A DNA stretch of 64,000 nt from Sulfurospirillum arsenophilum NBRC 109478 (GTDB taxonomy: Bacteria; Campylobacterota; Campylobacteria; Campylobacterales; Sulfurospirillaceae), in NCBI RefSeq assembly GCF_000813345.1, contig NZ_BBQF01000001.1, positions 310,001-374,000 of the forward strand, given 5' to 3'. How positions within the stretch are numbered: position 1 is the first letter of the stretch; each line of letters starts with the position of its first letter. The position numbers were made by a program, and so were the translations under genes. Below, in pieces: positions 7,962 through 15,897 of this stretch. The notes under the pieces are model-generated. The model had not been told where the DNA came from. It saw only the letters and a list, made by a program, of their open reading frames with translations, and searched no databases.

Positions 7962-9362
7962 TTAATAGGCGTCATCTACAAGCATACCTCTTGATATTGC
8001 ATATTTTATTGCATCGAATTGTTTTTCATCAAACATATCTCCAAATTCTTTTACCGCTTCTTTTTTGACAATTCCTTGTGCTCCAGGATCCTCTTTATAA
8101 AGTTGATAGGTCATTAATGGTCCATCATAGGTTTTAGTATCCCCAATTTGGTTTTCAAAGCGTTCTAACTCTGTTATGGTAAGTGCTGTTTGAACATATT
8201 TCATTGTAGTAGATTCATTCGCATGACCAAGTAGTTCAGATAAATGAATAATGAATCGAGTATCAGGAATAATACCTTTCAGTAATATGTTTTCGCGTTT
8301 TGAATAATCAATCAATGCCCATGTTGCAAAACTATGACGTAACCAGTGTGGTGTTATAGGCTTAATAGTTCTACCAAGAGCTTTTGAGGCATCTCTAAAG
8401 ACCTTAATAATGTCACTATAATTGACTTCTCTCCCATTGTTGAGCAACCACATTGCTTCAGAATTGTATTCAGATAAACCTCTCTCACTTCTATCACTAT
8501 ATTTTTTCATTCTTTCTACATGGATACGAGAGAGGTACTCTTTTTGAAGATCAGCAATCATTTTGATAGGTATTTGGCATTCAAGAGAAAGATCACCTTT
8601 GCTTATATATCGAAATTTGATTTTACTTTCAAGATTTTTGCCTGTATTAAGATATTTAAAATAGTTTTTAAATTGATGTGGAGTCACATTAAGCGCAGCA
8701 TCAATACGTAATCCTGTTGTTGCCATTAGCTTTGCTATCATCACATACGTAATATCAATTTTTTGAAGTTCTTTACAGAAATAATCAAATTCTTTTCTGG
8801 TAATTACTTTATGAGTTTTTCGTTTTGGAGAGCCTGGAATCTTCAAATCCCATACTTCAATAAACTTATGTTCATTGTTTCTTTGGTTGATATGATCAAG
8901 AAGTTGACTACGATATTCAAAGACTCGCTCTAACCTAGTATTAAGCACCATATTATAGGATTCACCAATTTCGTGCATATATCTGTAGAATTTAAACCAG
9001 AGACCTAATTTTGTGTTCATAGAATCATTAGCAATTTTCTGATAGCTATATTTTGTTTTTAAATCTAAATTATTATTTGAATCCCAATGGAGCATAGCAT
9101 TTCTAATGGCTCTGATATCAGATTCTATTGCATCTCTCCAATTAATTCTCATAGCATCGAGATGGTAAAAAAGTTCTCTGAGTTGCTTAGCCCTTTGTAA
9201 ATGACTTGTTCTCCCTCCGATACTACCATGTCTTCCTCCATTTCTTGCTTCTTTAACTAGAAAGCGTGCCGCAGGAAGGTGTAAATCATTGTTTTGGAGT
9301 ATCAGTGTAATATCACGTCTTGGAATGAACGGATGTGAAACTGTAATAAGTTTTAACTCCAT
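7962..9362 (-). CDS. Tyrosine recombinase, third recombinase gene of the element
   Basis: The 466-residue protein has all the catalytic landmarks of a tyrosine recombinase in its C-terminal half: TTGLRIDAAL (first Arg), HWLRHSFATWAL (His-x-x-Arg), LLGHANESTTMKYVQ (His and the nucleophilic Tyr). The N-terminal half would be the DNA-binding arm domain. Its ATG overlaps the stop of the small coiled-coil gene (TGATG), so it is the last gene of a coupled operon. The C-terminal tail after the Tyr is about 60 residues long. It could play the role of TnpA in a Tn554-like transposition set. No serine-recombinase or DDE features are present. Confidence 0.85.
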   Translation of the reverse strand: MELKLITVSHPFIPRRDITLILQNNDLHLPAARFLVKEARNGGRHGSIGGRTSHLQRAKQLRELFYHLDAMRINWRDAIESDIRAIRNAMLHWDSNNNLDLKTKYSYQKIANDSMNTKLGLWFKFYRYMHEIGESYNMVLNTRLERVFEYRSQLLDHINQRNNEHKFIEVWDLKIPGSPKRKTHKVITRKEFDYFCKELQKIDITYVMIAKLMATTGLRIDAALNVTPHQFKNYFKYLNTGKNLESKIKFRYISKGDLSLECQIPIKMIADLQKEYLSRIHVERMKKYSDRSERGLSEYNSEAMWLLNNGREVNYSDIIKVFRDASKALGRTIKPITPHWLRHSFATWALIDYSKRENILLKGIIPDTRFIIHLSELLGHANESTTMKYVQTALTITELERFENQIGDTKTYDGPLMTYQLYKEDPGAQGIVKKEAVKEFGDMFDEKQFDAIKYAISRGMLVDDAY

Positions 9363-9814
9363 CAGTTATCCTTTGTAAATCTCAATAACTCTATTTCTTC
9401 CTTTAAACGTGTGATAGTTTTATCTTTCTCCATTAGCCTTGTTTTTAGTTCAATTTCATTATGCAATAGCTCTGTAATAGTTATTGTAAGATTTTCAATA
9501 GTAAGCTTTTGTTTTTTAATATCATCTTCGATTTTTTTTGTTGTTGTGGATTTGACGTTCAGTATCTCTTTTTTAAATGCAAGTATTGCATCTCTAATAT
9601 CTTTAGCAAAGTTATTGTCAGTTTTATTTTTTAAAGATTGCTCACTGATCATTGAGCCCCATAACTTATTTGTAGGTAAACTATTGGCATACTCACAAAT
9701 ATTTGCCAGAGTTACTTTATTGTATTTAAGAGTAGACTCTTCTTTAAGAATATGAAATGCTTCCCAAAGTGCTTCAAGTTTAGAGTTTCGTTCTTCTTTT
9801 GAAATTCTTGCCAT
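9362..9814 (-). CDS. Small coiled-coil protein within the recombinase operon
   Basis: About 150 residues. The first part (MARISKEERNSKLEALWEAF) is basic and could bind DNA. From about residue 75 to the end heptad-like helices run on (KKIEDDIKKQKLTIENLT and the following segment up to TRLKEEIELLRF), a typical coiled coil. I prefer ATG 9814, which lies 1 base after the stop of the upstream recombinase and has AAGGTG 6 bases before it; an ATG 6 codons up lies inside that gene. Position and size match the small accessory proteins of multi-recombinase elements, such as TnpC of Tn554. I do not recognise a named family. Confidence 0.7.
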   Translation of the reverse strand: MARISKEERNSKLEALWEAFHILKEESTLKYNKVTLANICEYANSLPTNKLWGSMISEQSLKNKTDNNFAKDIRDAILAFKKEILNVKSTTTKKIEDDIKKQKLTIENLTITITELLHNEIELKTRLMEKDKTITRLKEEIELLRFTKDN

Positions 9815-9815
9815 A

Positions 9816-11699
9816 TTATGCACCTTTATCAATCATGTAGGATGCGATGATTCGTTCGAGAGGGTTTTTCATTTCTTCAATCCCCCCATCATTTAAAACA
9901 TAAAGATTTTGCATTAATCTTTCTTTGAGATGAATAGGAAATTGTTTAATGAGTTGTTCTTGTTGTATGCGTTGGATATTTCCTTCCGTAAAGCAAGCAT
10001 TGGTGCATTCAGCCGATTGGCATCGACCTGTTAATGGTCTCTCCGCAATAAAATCATCTATTTGTAAACCTTTTTGACATTCCATAGCTTTTGGGTTAGT
10101 AAGATCATGTATGCAAAAGCAGATAGGAGTTTGTAAGATTGCGATTTTATTTTGTTTAACCATTTCCATAAGACTTAATTCAAGAAGATCAGCAAATTTG
10201 GAGGCATAACTACCCATAAAAATTCCCTGTTGAGTAATATATTCACCTTTCTTGCCATAGAGTTTGTTACCTTTTCTGATTTCATCAGATAAAATTTTTG
10301 CAAATATTTGAGCATCCTCCGCTTCGAGCTCTTTTATGGCTTCACGATAAATATGATTGTATTGACCAAGATATCTAAGTGTCATAGCAATAGAACTATG
10401 ACCAAGGAATAATCGAGCTAATTCTAAACCGCTTCCTTCACTGAGATATGCTATGATGAAAGCCATGGTATGTCGAAGTTGATGTGGAGTTGGAGCTGTT
10501 TTTACATTGATACTATTGCAAAAATATTTTAGAGAATGGTTTACTCGTTTAGCTGGTATTTTCAAAGTTTGTATAGGTCTATCAAAAGCATTTCTGACAA
10601 GGTGTCCATTTTGTTTGCCATCATTTATCATAGACAAATGAGATAATATTTCTATTGCTTTTTTTGCAACAGAGGGTATTGGCATTTCATGTTTTTCTCC
10701 CTCTTCATCTAAGGCAGTTTTTGTAATTATTCTAGTTATATGAGCATGATCATCATGTCTGAATTTTGGAAATCGCTGCAGTGTAGAAAATTCTGATACT
10801 CTCATCCCTGTCATTAAAAGACCAATTAAAATGCAAGCACTTTCAAGTTCTTTTATGTTTTTTAGTACTATAGCTATAGTGTTATTTATTTGTGATGCAT
10901 CAGAAAAAGTTTTGCATTTTTTTTGTAGGTCAATTAAATCTGATTTTTGGAATATGGTTGGCATTTCTCGTAGGGAATTAACTATATGGATACGTGCTTG
11001 TCGAATTACCATATTTCTAGATTCAACATAAAGTGGTGCAATTTTTAATATTTCTTCTGCATAGTTATCGATATAGTTAATAGCCTCAGAAACAATATTC
11101 TTCATCATATCAAGAGGATAAAGTCTTCTATTACTACCTACACCACTCTTATATGATTTGTTTTGGTTAATGCTTTTTAGATATATGTTGTGAATTAAAG
11201 GTGTTTTAGTAAGGATACTTTCATCCAGTCGTAAAAAATAAGGCAATAATGTGTTTGCTTCAACAATCCATTCGCCTAATCTATACAACTCGTGTGTAAG
11301 CGTTGCTGGAGATACTTCATTGTCGCGTTGTTTAACATAGATTTCAAGATGCTCTTTATTGAGTGTGTCCATCCGCATCATAGTACCAGGGATTTTGGAA
11401 AGAGTTGATAAGCATTTTAGTAGTGTTCTAGCGTAGGACATTTTACCTGAGTTAAGAGGCGTATCATTGATATGTCCATGGAATTTTAACAACAAAACAA
11501 TTCTATATGCAAGTGCGGGAATACCAGATAATGTAACTTCTGTACCACTATATTCACCAGATGTTGTAGGAAGATTTATTATAGGATCAATAAATCTACT
11601 ATTATTTGAACCTGGAAATATTTCATCTTTTAATAATTCGATCACAGCAATTTCATTTTGGCAATTTGGCAATTTCTCCAATATGTTCTGCTTTAGCAT
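9816..11699 (-). CDS. Large tyrosine recombinase with Cys-rich C-terminus (TnpB-like)
   Basis: The 627-residue protein carries a full recombinase core: GLLMTGMRVSEF (first Arg), TPHQLRHTMAFIIAYL (His-x-x-Arg) and LFLGHSSIAMTLRYL (His and Tyr). After the catalytic Tyr there is a 180-residue extension with many Cys residues (CFCIHDL, then MECQKGL, CQSAECTNACF) that looks like a metal-binding module. Its length is close to that of Tn554 TnpB (about 630). AAAGGA lies 5 bases before ATG 11699. It follows the 715-residue gene after 10 bases and precedes the small coiled-coil gene by 1 base. Family membership is clear; the role of the Cys-rich tail is unknown. Confidence 0.83.
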   Translation of the reverse strand: MLKQNILEKLPNCQNEIAVIELLKDEIFPGSNNSRFIDPIINLPTTSGEYSGTEVTLSGIPALAYRIVLLLKFHGHINDTPLNSGKMSYARTLLKCLSTLSKIPGTMMRMDTLNKEHLEIYVKQRDNEVSPATLTHELYRLGEWIVEANTLLPYFLRLDESILTKTPLIHNIYLKSINQNKSYKSGVGSNRRLYPLDMMKNIVSEAINYIDNYAEEILKIAPLYVESRNMVIRQARIHIVNSLREMPTIFQKSDLIDLQKKCKTFSDASQINNTIAIVLKNIKELESACILIGLLMTGMRVSEFSTLQRFPKFRHDDHAHITRIITKTALDEEGEKHEMPIPSVAKKAIEILSHLSMINDGKQNGHLVRNAFDRPIQTLKIPAKRVNHSLKYFCNSINVKTAPTPHQLRHTMAFIIAYLSEGSGLELARLFLGHSSIAMTLRYLGQYNHIYREAIKELEAEDAQIFAKILSDEIRKGNKLYGKKGEYITQQGIFMGSYASKFADLLELSLMEMVKQNKIAILQTPICFCIHDLTNPKAMECQKGLQIDDFIAERPLTGRCQSAECTNACFTEGNIQRIQQEQLIKQFPIHLKERLMQNLYVLNDGGIEEMKNPLERIIASYMIDKGA

Positions 11700-11709
11700 T
11701 CTGATCCTT

Positions 11710-13857
11710 TTAATATATTTTACGTTTTCTCTTAAAATGAAGATTCACAATACCTTCGTATTCTAGCATATGCTCTTCCGAATATTTTTTTTCTTCATTG
11801 CTAAACCCTTCAATTACACTATTTGCAGCATTTAATTGTATGAGGTATTCTTTTTCCCAGTCAGATTCACGGAAAAATTTTTCTTTTTCATTCCAAATAT
11901 ATTCTCTCCAAGCAAAAATCACTGGACCATGTATATAAGGAATAACAACACTTTTTGTACACATACATAGACACATAAACCAATCTGTGCATACTTCATC
12001 GTCGTGTAATTTTGGATTCCCATAAAAATCAGGATTTTTTGGATCAGTACAATCTGCAAAAATACCTTCAAAGATTTTTACTTTTGGATTATCATCTCGA
12101 GTTATTTTACCTCGAAAAATATCTTCTGTGAGATTGAGTGTTTTACCAATAATATGCTTTTGAATGGATTTTCGTTCTGCGATATTATCATAATGAAGTT
12201 GTGTGTCAATATTTGAATGACTTCTTTTACGTTGGCGTTCAAATTCGTCAAGTCCTTTTAGGTAATCATCAAACTGTTTATTGACTCGAGGTTGCCTATG
12301 ATCTATATTCATTAATCTCTCCCCCTTTGGAAGAATAATAGTATGTCTTTGAAAAAACCATCGTCTCCCTTGTTGCGCAGATCGAAGTTGGGTTCTATTT
12401 TTAAAGTAGCCTATTTCAAATTCTTTACCACTATCTTGGTAATATTGAAAAAAACTATCAGATTTATTTTTTTCATACAAAGGCGTTAGCCATGATAAGA
12501 AGAAATTGATGTATCTTTCCGTTATGGAATCGCGTTTTATTGGTGTCCAAATAATGTCTTTACTTCTATTTTTATAACCTTCAATAATAGTTGCTACACC
12601 TGCATTGTTTCCAATTTCGTATTCATTATTTTCTTTTTTATGAACTTTCCAACTGCGTAAGACTTCCATATTTAAACCTTCACGAATAAGGATGAATAAA
12701 ATAAGAGGATAAATTTCGTGAAATGTAGGTAGAACTCTATTTCTTAACAAAACAAAGTCAATGTTGAATCTTCGATTTGCAACCAACTGAAAACTTTTAA
12801 TATCTAGTAAATTTTTGTAAATTTTTTTAACTTTATTGTCTGGCCATCCTTCAAATGCTTCCATTATCCAAAATGCAAGCATTCTTTCATCATTTATTGT
12901 AATATCTATCCCTGATTTAGAGAGTACGAGAAGCATTTCATGTTGTTTTTTTTGGTGTTCATTTTTATATTCATATCGACGAGGATTGGCTCTTATACGC
13001 GTGAAACTTCTAAGTTCTACTTGATACAATAATCTTGCAAGATTTCTAACTTTTTCTCTTTCTTTATTAACGCCATTATCTATACTATTATAATAAGTTT
13101 TTGCAAGATTTTCTAAACTAAAAAGATTTTGTATTGATTTAAATTCTTGTTGCCAAGCGTTATACTCAAGAGATCTGTATATGATATTGTCAAGATCTTC
13201 TCTACAATAGTAGTCTATCTGATACAAAACAGTGGTAGGAAGACCCAATATATTTTTTTTAATATTTCTAGATTGTCGTTTTTTACTATTAAACCCTTCA
13301 ATGAGTTTTGCAATATGATTAAAAAAAGTTGATAGATGAGCTTTATTACTTTTAGTATGTTTGATATTTTCAAGGCTATCCCATGTAATACGTTGGTGGT
13401 TCGTTGTTATATCTGAAAGTTTAGAGAGTTTACACTTATTGATACGCATTGCTTCAAGGAATATTGCACACGCCCATACATCTGATTCTATTGTTGATTT
13501 AACACAATTTTCTGGAACGATTTTAATCATAGCATCTAGGATAAAATAATTATATTCTGGATAGTTATCAAGGATATTTATTAAGCCATCTCTTGTGTTT
13601 TTAGAACCACTTACTTGTTTACCAGTAATTTTTAAGGCTTGAATCAGAGCTTCTCTAAATTGAATACCTTTTTTGTATGAAAGATAGAGTCTGCTATGTT
13701 GACCTGTATCCCCCTGTGCTTTAGAATAAATTAAATACGATCCATAGTGCTCTTCAGCAAATTCAATATGAACTGTATCATAATGAGGTTTTATGATTTT
13801 TAGCTCATGTTCTATTCTTTGATTAGATGTTATATTTAAATTTTTTATTTTTGGCAT
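11710..13857 (-). CDS. Large protein with a degenerate tyrosine-recombinase core, first gene of the element
   Basis: This 715-residue protein does not belong to a family I can name. Near residues 390-410 it has LILFILIREGLNMEVLRSW, which looks like the first recombinase box but lacks the catalytic Arg. Near 555-580 it has RSHSNIDTQLHYDN, which looks like the last box with the Tyr kept. The HxxR box between them is not recognisable. The C-terminal part has a Cys cluster (CTDWFMCLCMCTK). It may have become a structural or targeting partner of the two active recombinases. Its ATG lies only 10 bases after a TATAAT box on the same strand, so the transcript would be almost leaderless. Confidence 0.65.
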   Translation of the reverse strand: MPKIKNLNITSNQRIEHELKIIKPHYDTVHIEFAEEHYGSYLIYSKAQGDTGQHSRLYLSYKKGIQFREALIQALKITGKQVSGSKNTRDGLINILDNYPEYNYFILDAMIKIVPENCVKSTIESDVWACAIFLEAMRINKCKLSKLSDITTNHQRITWDSLENIKHTKSNKAHLSTFFNHIAKLIEGFNSKKRQSRNIKKNILGLPTTVLYQIDYYCREDLDNIIYRSLEYNAWQQEFKSIQNLFSLENLAKTYYNSIDNGVNKEREKVRNLARLLYQVELRSFTRIRANPRRYEYKNEHQKKQHEMLLVLSKSGIDITINDERMLAFWIMEAFEGWPDNKVKKIYKNLLDIKSFQLVANRRFNIDFVLLRNRVLPTFHEIYPLILFILIREGLNMEVLRSWKVHKKENNEYEIGNNAGVATIIEGYKNRSKDIIWTPIKRDSITERYINFFLSWLTPLYEKNKSDSFFQYYQDSGKEFEIGYFKNRTQLRSAQQGRRWFFQRHTIILPKGERLMNIDHRQPRVNKQFDDYLKGLDEFERQRKRSHSNIDTQLHYDNIAERKSIQKHIIGKTLNLTEDIFRGKITRDDNPKVKIFEGIFADCTDPKNPDFYGNPKLHDDEVCTDWFMCLCMCTKSVVIPYIHGPVIFAWREYIWNEKEKFFRESDWEKEYLIQLNAANSVIEGFSNEEKKYSEEHMLEYEGIVNLHFKRKRKIY

Positions 13858-13867
13858 ATCATATTCT

Positions 13868-13873
13868 ATTATA
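13868..13873 (-). promoter_or_regulatory. -10 box (TATAAT) of the recombinase operon
   Basis: A perfect TATAAT reads on the minus strand 10 bases before the ATG of the 715-residue gene. There is no Shine-Dalgarno sequence between them. The -35 side is AT-rich without a clear TTGACA. Confidence 0.5.
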
Positions 13874-13921
13874 CTTTTTTAAAATATACTAGAAATGTGA
13901 AAAAATTATGATTTATTATAC

Positions 13922-14125
13922 CTAATAAAATATTTTAGAAAAGAATCCCAACACAACAAGTCCTTTGTCTTTATACTTTTGATATAAGTTCTCAAGGCCT
14001 TCGTATTGATTCGTAAAACCACATTTGCTAGCAACATTGACGATGAGGAGGACCTTGTTTTTAAAAGCATCCATTGTGATGGTTTCACCACTGATCGTTT
14101 TCACTTCAAATTCATAAATGCTCAT
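13922..14125 (-). pseudogene. Glutathione peroxidase, 3' part lost at the recombinase element junction
   Basis: The first 61 or so residues are a clear glutathione peroxidase start, with the peroxidatic Cys in [19 protein letters not shown] and the KGLVVLGF strand. Relatives continue with PCNQFGGQEPG for about 100 more residues. Here the frame changes to FSKIFY and stops. The Gln and Trp of the catalytic set are therefore missing. The break coincides with the right end of the recombinase element. The missing part is not found on the element's left side, so the insertion probably came with a deletion or later rearrangement. AAGGAG stands 5 bases before the ATG, so the stub may still be translated, but it should be inactive. 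Confidence 0.85.
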
Positions 14126-14185
14126 AAATACTCCTTAATGGGTGTAAAAATGAAAAGCAGAAAATTATAGCAAAGTTAATATCAT

Positions 14186-15037
14186 TTAGTCTCTTCCCAA
14201 AAACTCAGAAGCTTCAGAGATAATGAGAAACGCTTCAGGATCATATTCACGGATGATGTCTTTGAGCAGTTGAATTTTTGAGGTCTCAACGGAAAGTAAA
14301 ATAACCGTCTTGATCTGCTTTTGATGATGCAGACCTACGCCTGTAAAGATGGTTCCATGCTCTTCAATACGCTCTCTGATCTGTTCTGTTAAACTCTCAA
14401 CATTGTTGGAGACGATTTTAACCACTTTTTTAGAGGGACGACCCGTGAGAATGACGTCAATCACTTTTGCGGTAATGTAAACTCCAATCATACTGTAAAG
14501 CGCTTTTTTGATGTCACCATGCGCAATGATAAAGGCAAGCATGATGCTTACATCGATAGCTAAAAGCACTTCTGAGGCTTTAAACTTACTCTTCATCGCA
14601 ACGATTTCACCCACCACCGACGTGCTTCCTGTGGAGGAGCGTCCTTTGATGACCAAGCCAACACCAAGACCAATAAAAATACCACCAAAAACAGCAGCTA
14701 AAAGAATATCATCGGTGAGTGGTTTAAGATGTAGAAATTCTCGAAAAAAATCGGTGAAAAACGAGGTTGCAAGCATAGCGAGCAAGGTTTTAAAGGTGTA
14801 TTGCTTTCCAAAATAAATAAACCCTAAAATGACGAAAGGAATACTCACCATAATGATGAGCGTTCCAAGGGTCAATGAAGTAAAAATATAGTGCAGAATG
14901 AGTGCAATACCAATGCCTCCACCTGTGACCATATTGTTAGGCGATAAAAAGCAGACGACGGCAAATGCCATCGACATCGTGCCTAAAAGCACATAGACGT
15001 ATTGCAGCAGTGCTAGAGAGCGTGAAGGCTGTTTCAT
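14186..15037 (-). CDS. YitT-family membrane protein (DUF161 plus DUF2179)
   Basis: The 283-residue protein has five or six membrane segments in its first 190 residues (GTMSMAFAVVCFLSPNNMVTGG at the start, IGIALILHYIF) and a soluble C-terminal domain (GRPSKKVVKIVSNNVESL, then TGVGLHHQKQIKTVILLSV). That is the usual YitT architecture. The function of the family is not settled. The start codon overlaps the last base of the sppA stop (TAATG), so it is translated with sppA in one minus-strand operon. Confidence 0.85.
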   Translation of the reverse strand: MKQPSRSLALLQYVYVLLGTMSMAFAVVCFLSPNNMVTGGGIGIALILHYIFTSLTLGTLIIMVSIPFVILGFIYFGKQYTFKTLLAMLATSFFTDFFREFLHLKPLTDDILLAAVFGGIFIGLGVGLVIKGRSSTGSTSVVGEIVAMKSKFKASEVLLAIDVSIMLAFIIAHGDIKKALYSMIGVYITAKVIDVILTGRPSKKVVKIVSNNVESLTEQIRERIEEHGTIFTGVGLHHQKQIKTVILLSVETSKIQLLKDIIREYDPEAFLIISEASEFLGRD

Positions 15038-15897
15038 TATTTAAGATACCCCATTAAGTTAAAAATAGGCAGTTTTGAGCTGCTTTCTAATTTTTTTAAC
15101 CATTTGTCCATTTTGTCTGGTTTCTCCCAAACGGCAGTTTTGATTTGAGCAAGTTCTTCGACTCTGTTTTTAGCATCTTTGATCGAGCCAATTTCATCAA
15201 TAAGGTGAATATTTAATGCTTTATGAGCGATAAAAACTTGTGCATTCGCAAACTCGTTTGGTTTAGCAAGGTTGAGTCCACGTGCTGTTGCTACATCGGT
15301 GATGAAAAGCGTGTAAGCATCATCAATAAGCTCTTTAAGCGCACCTCTCTCTTTAGGTGTCCACTCTCTGGTAAACGTTCCCATCTGTTTGTAGTCACCC
15401 GCAGTAATGATCTGCTCTGAGATGCCAAGCTTCTTAGCAAGTTCCGCAACATTTGGCGCTTGGAAAAGCACACCAATGGAGCCTACAAACGCACCAGGAT
15501 TGGCGACGATATGATTTGCCCAGATGGAAGCATAGTAACTACCACTGGTCATACTTCCTGCGGCATACGCAACCACAGGTTTGTGTTCAGCTAAACGTTT
15601 GACAGCCATAGAAAGCTCGATGGAAGGAGCTAGAGCACCACCGGGAGAGTCTACATGTAAAAGCACACCTTTGATCTTTTCGTCTTTGTCCGCTTTGTCG
15701 ATGTTGTCTAAAATTTCCTCAACATTGAGGATTTCACCCTCTATCTTGATGATTGCAAGATTAGGGTTTTTCAGCTCTTCTTGGGAGCCAAAAATAAGCA
15801 CCAAAAGTAGTATAAAAAGCATTGCTTTAAAGTGGTTTTGGATGTAACCTAAAACGGCACCTATCCAAATAAAAGGTTTTTTAAGTAGGTCTAGCAT
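15037..15897 (-). CDS. sppA: Signal peptide peptidase SppA (S49 family, short form)
   Basis: The 286-residue protein has an N-terminal membrane anchor (about residues 25-43, AMLFILLLVLIFG) and one S49 protease domain. HVDSPGGALAPSIEL, the segment with the nucleophile AAGSMTSGSYYAS, and FVGSIGVLFQAPNV are all diagnostic. It would degrade leftover signal peptides in the inner membrane. Length suits the bacterial short form of about 290-330 residues. Its first 7 bases overlap the end of the upstream deaminase gene. Confidence 0.92.
   Translation of the reverse strand: MLDLLKKPFIWIGAVLGYIQNHFKAMLFILLLVLIFGSQEELKNPNLAIIKIEGEILNVEEILDNIDKADKDEKIKGVLLHVDSPGGALAPSIELSMAVKRLAEHKPVVAYAAGSMTSGSYYASIWANHIVANPGAFVGSIGVLFQAPNVAELAKKLGISEQIITAGDYKQMGTFTREWTPKERGALKELIDDAYTLFITDVATARGLNLAKPNEFANAQVFIAHKALNIHLIDEIGSIKDAKNRVEELAQIKTAVWEKPDKMDKWLKKLESSSKLPIFNLMGYLK

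Larger units (their letters stand above)
7952..13938. mobile_element. Recombinase-only integrative element of about 6 kb, four genes
   Basis: Four tightly packed minus-strand genes (two full tyrosine recombinases, a coiled-coil protein and a degenerate recombinase-like protein) fill this block with no other cargo. The right end cuts a glutathione peroxidase gene after its codons for VLGF (junction about 13939-13943). An imperfect 18-base inverted repeat lies at the two ends (7952-7969 and 13921-13938, 14 of 18 positions matching). The block is more AT-rich than its neighbours and has none of the TTACATGTAA palindromes seen from 16 kb on. The multi-recombinase arrangement recalls Tn554 tnpABC and gamma-mobile-trio type modules. 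The exact ends are inferred. Confidence 0.65.

Noticed and set aside
7962-13857. Possible toxin-antitoxin or defence cargo in the recombinase block
   Set aside because: All four genes are explained as recombinases or their partners; there is no room for other genes.
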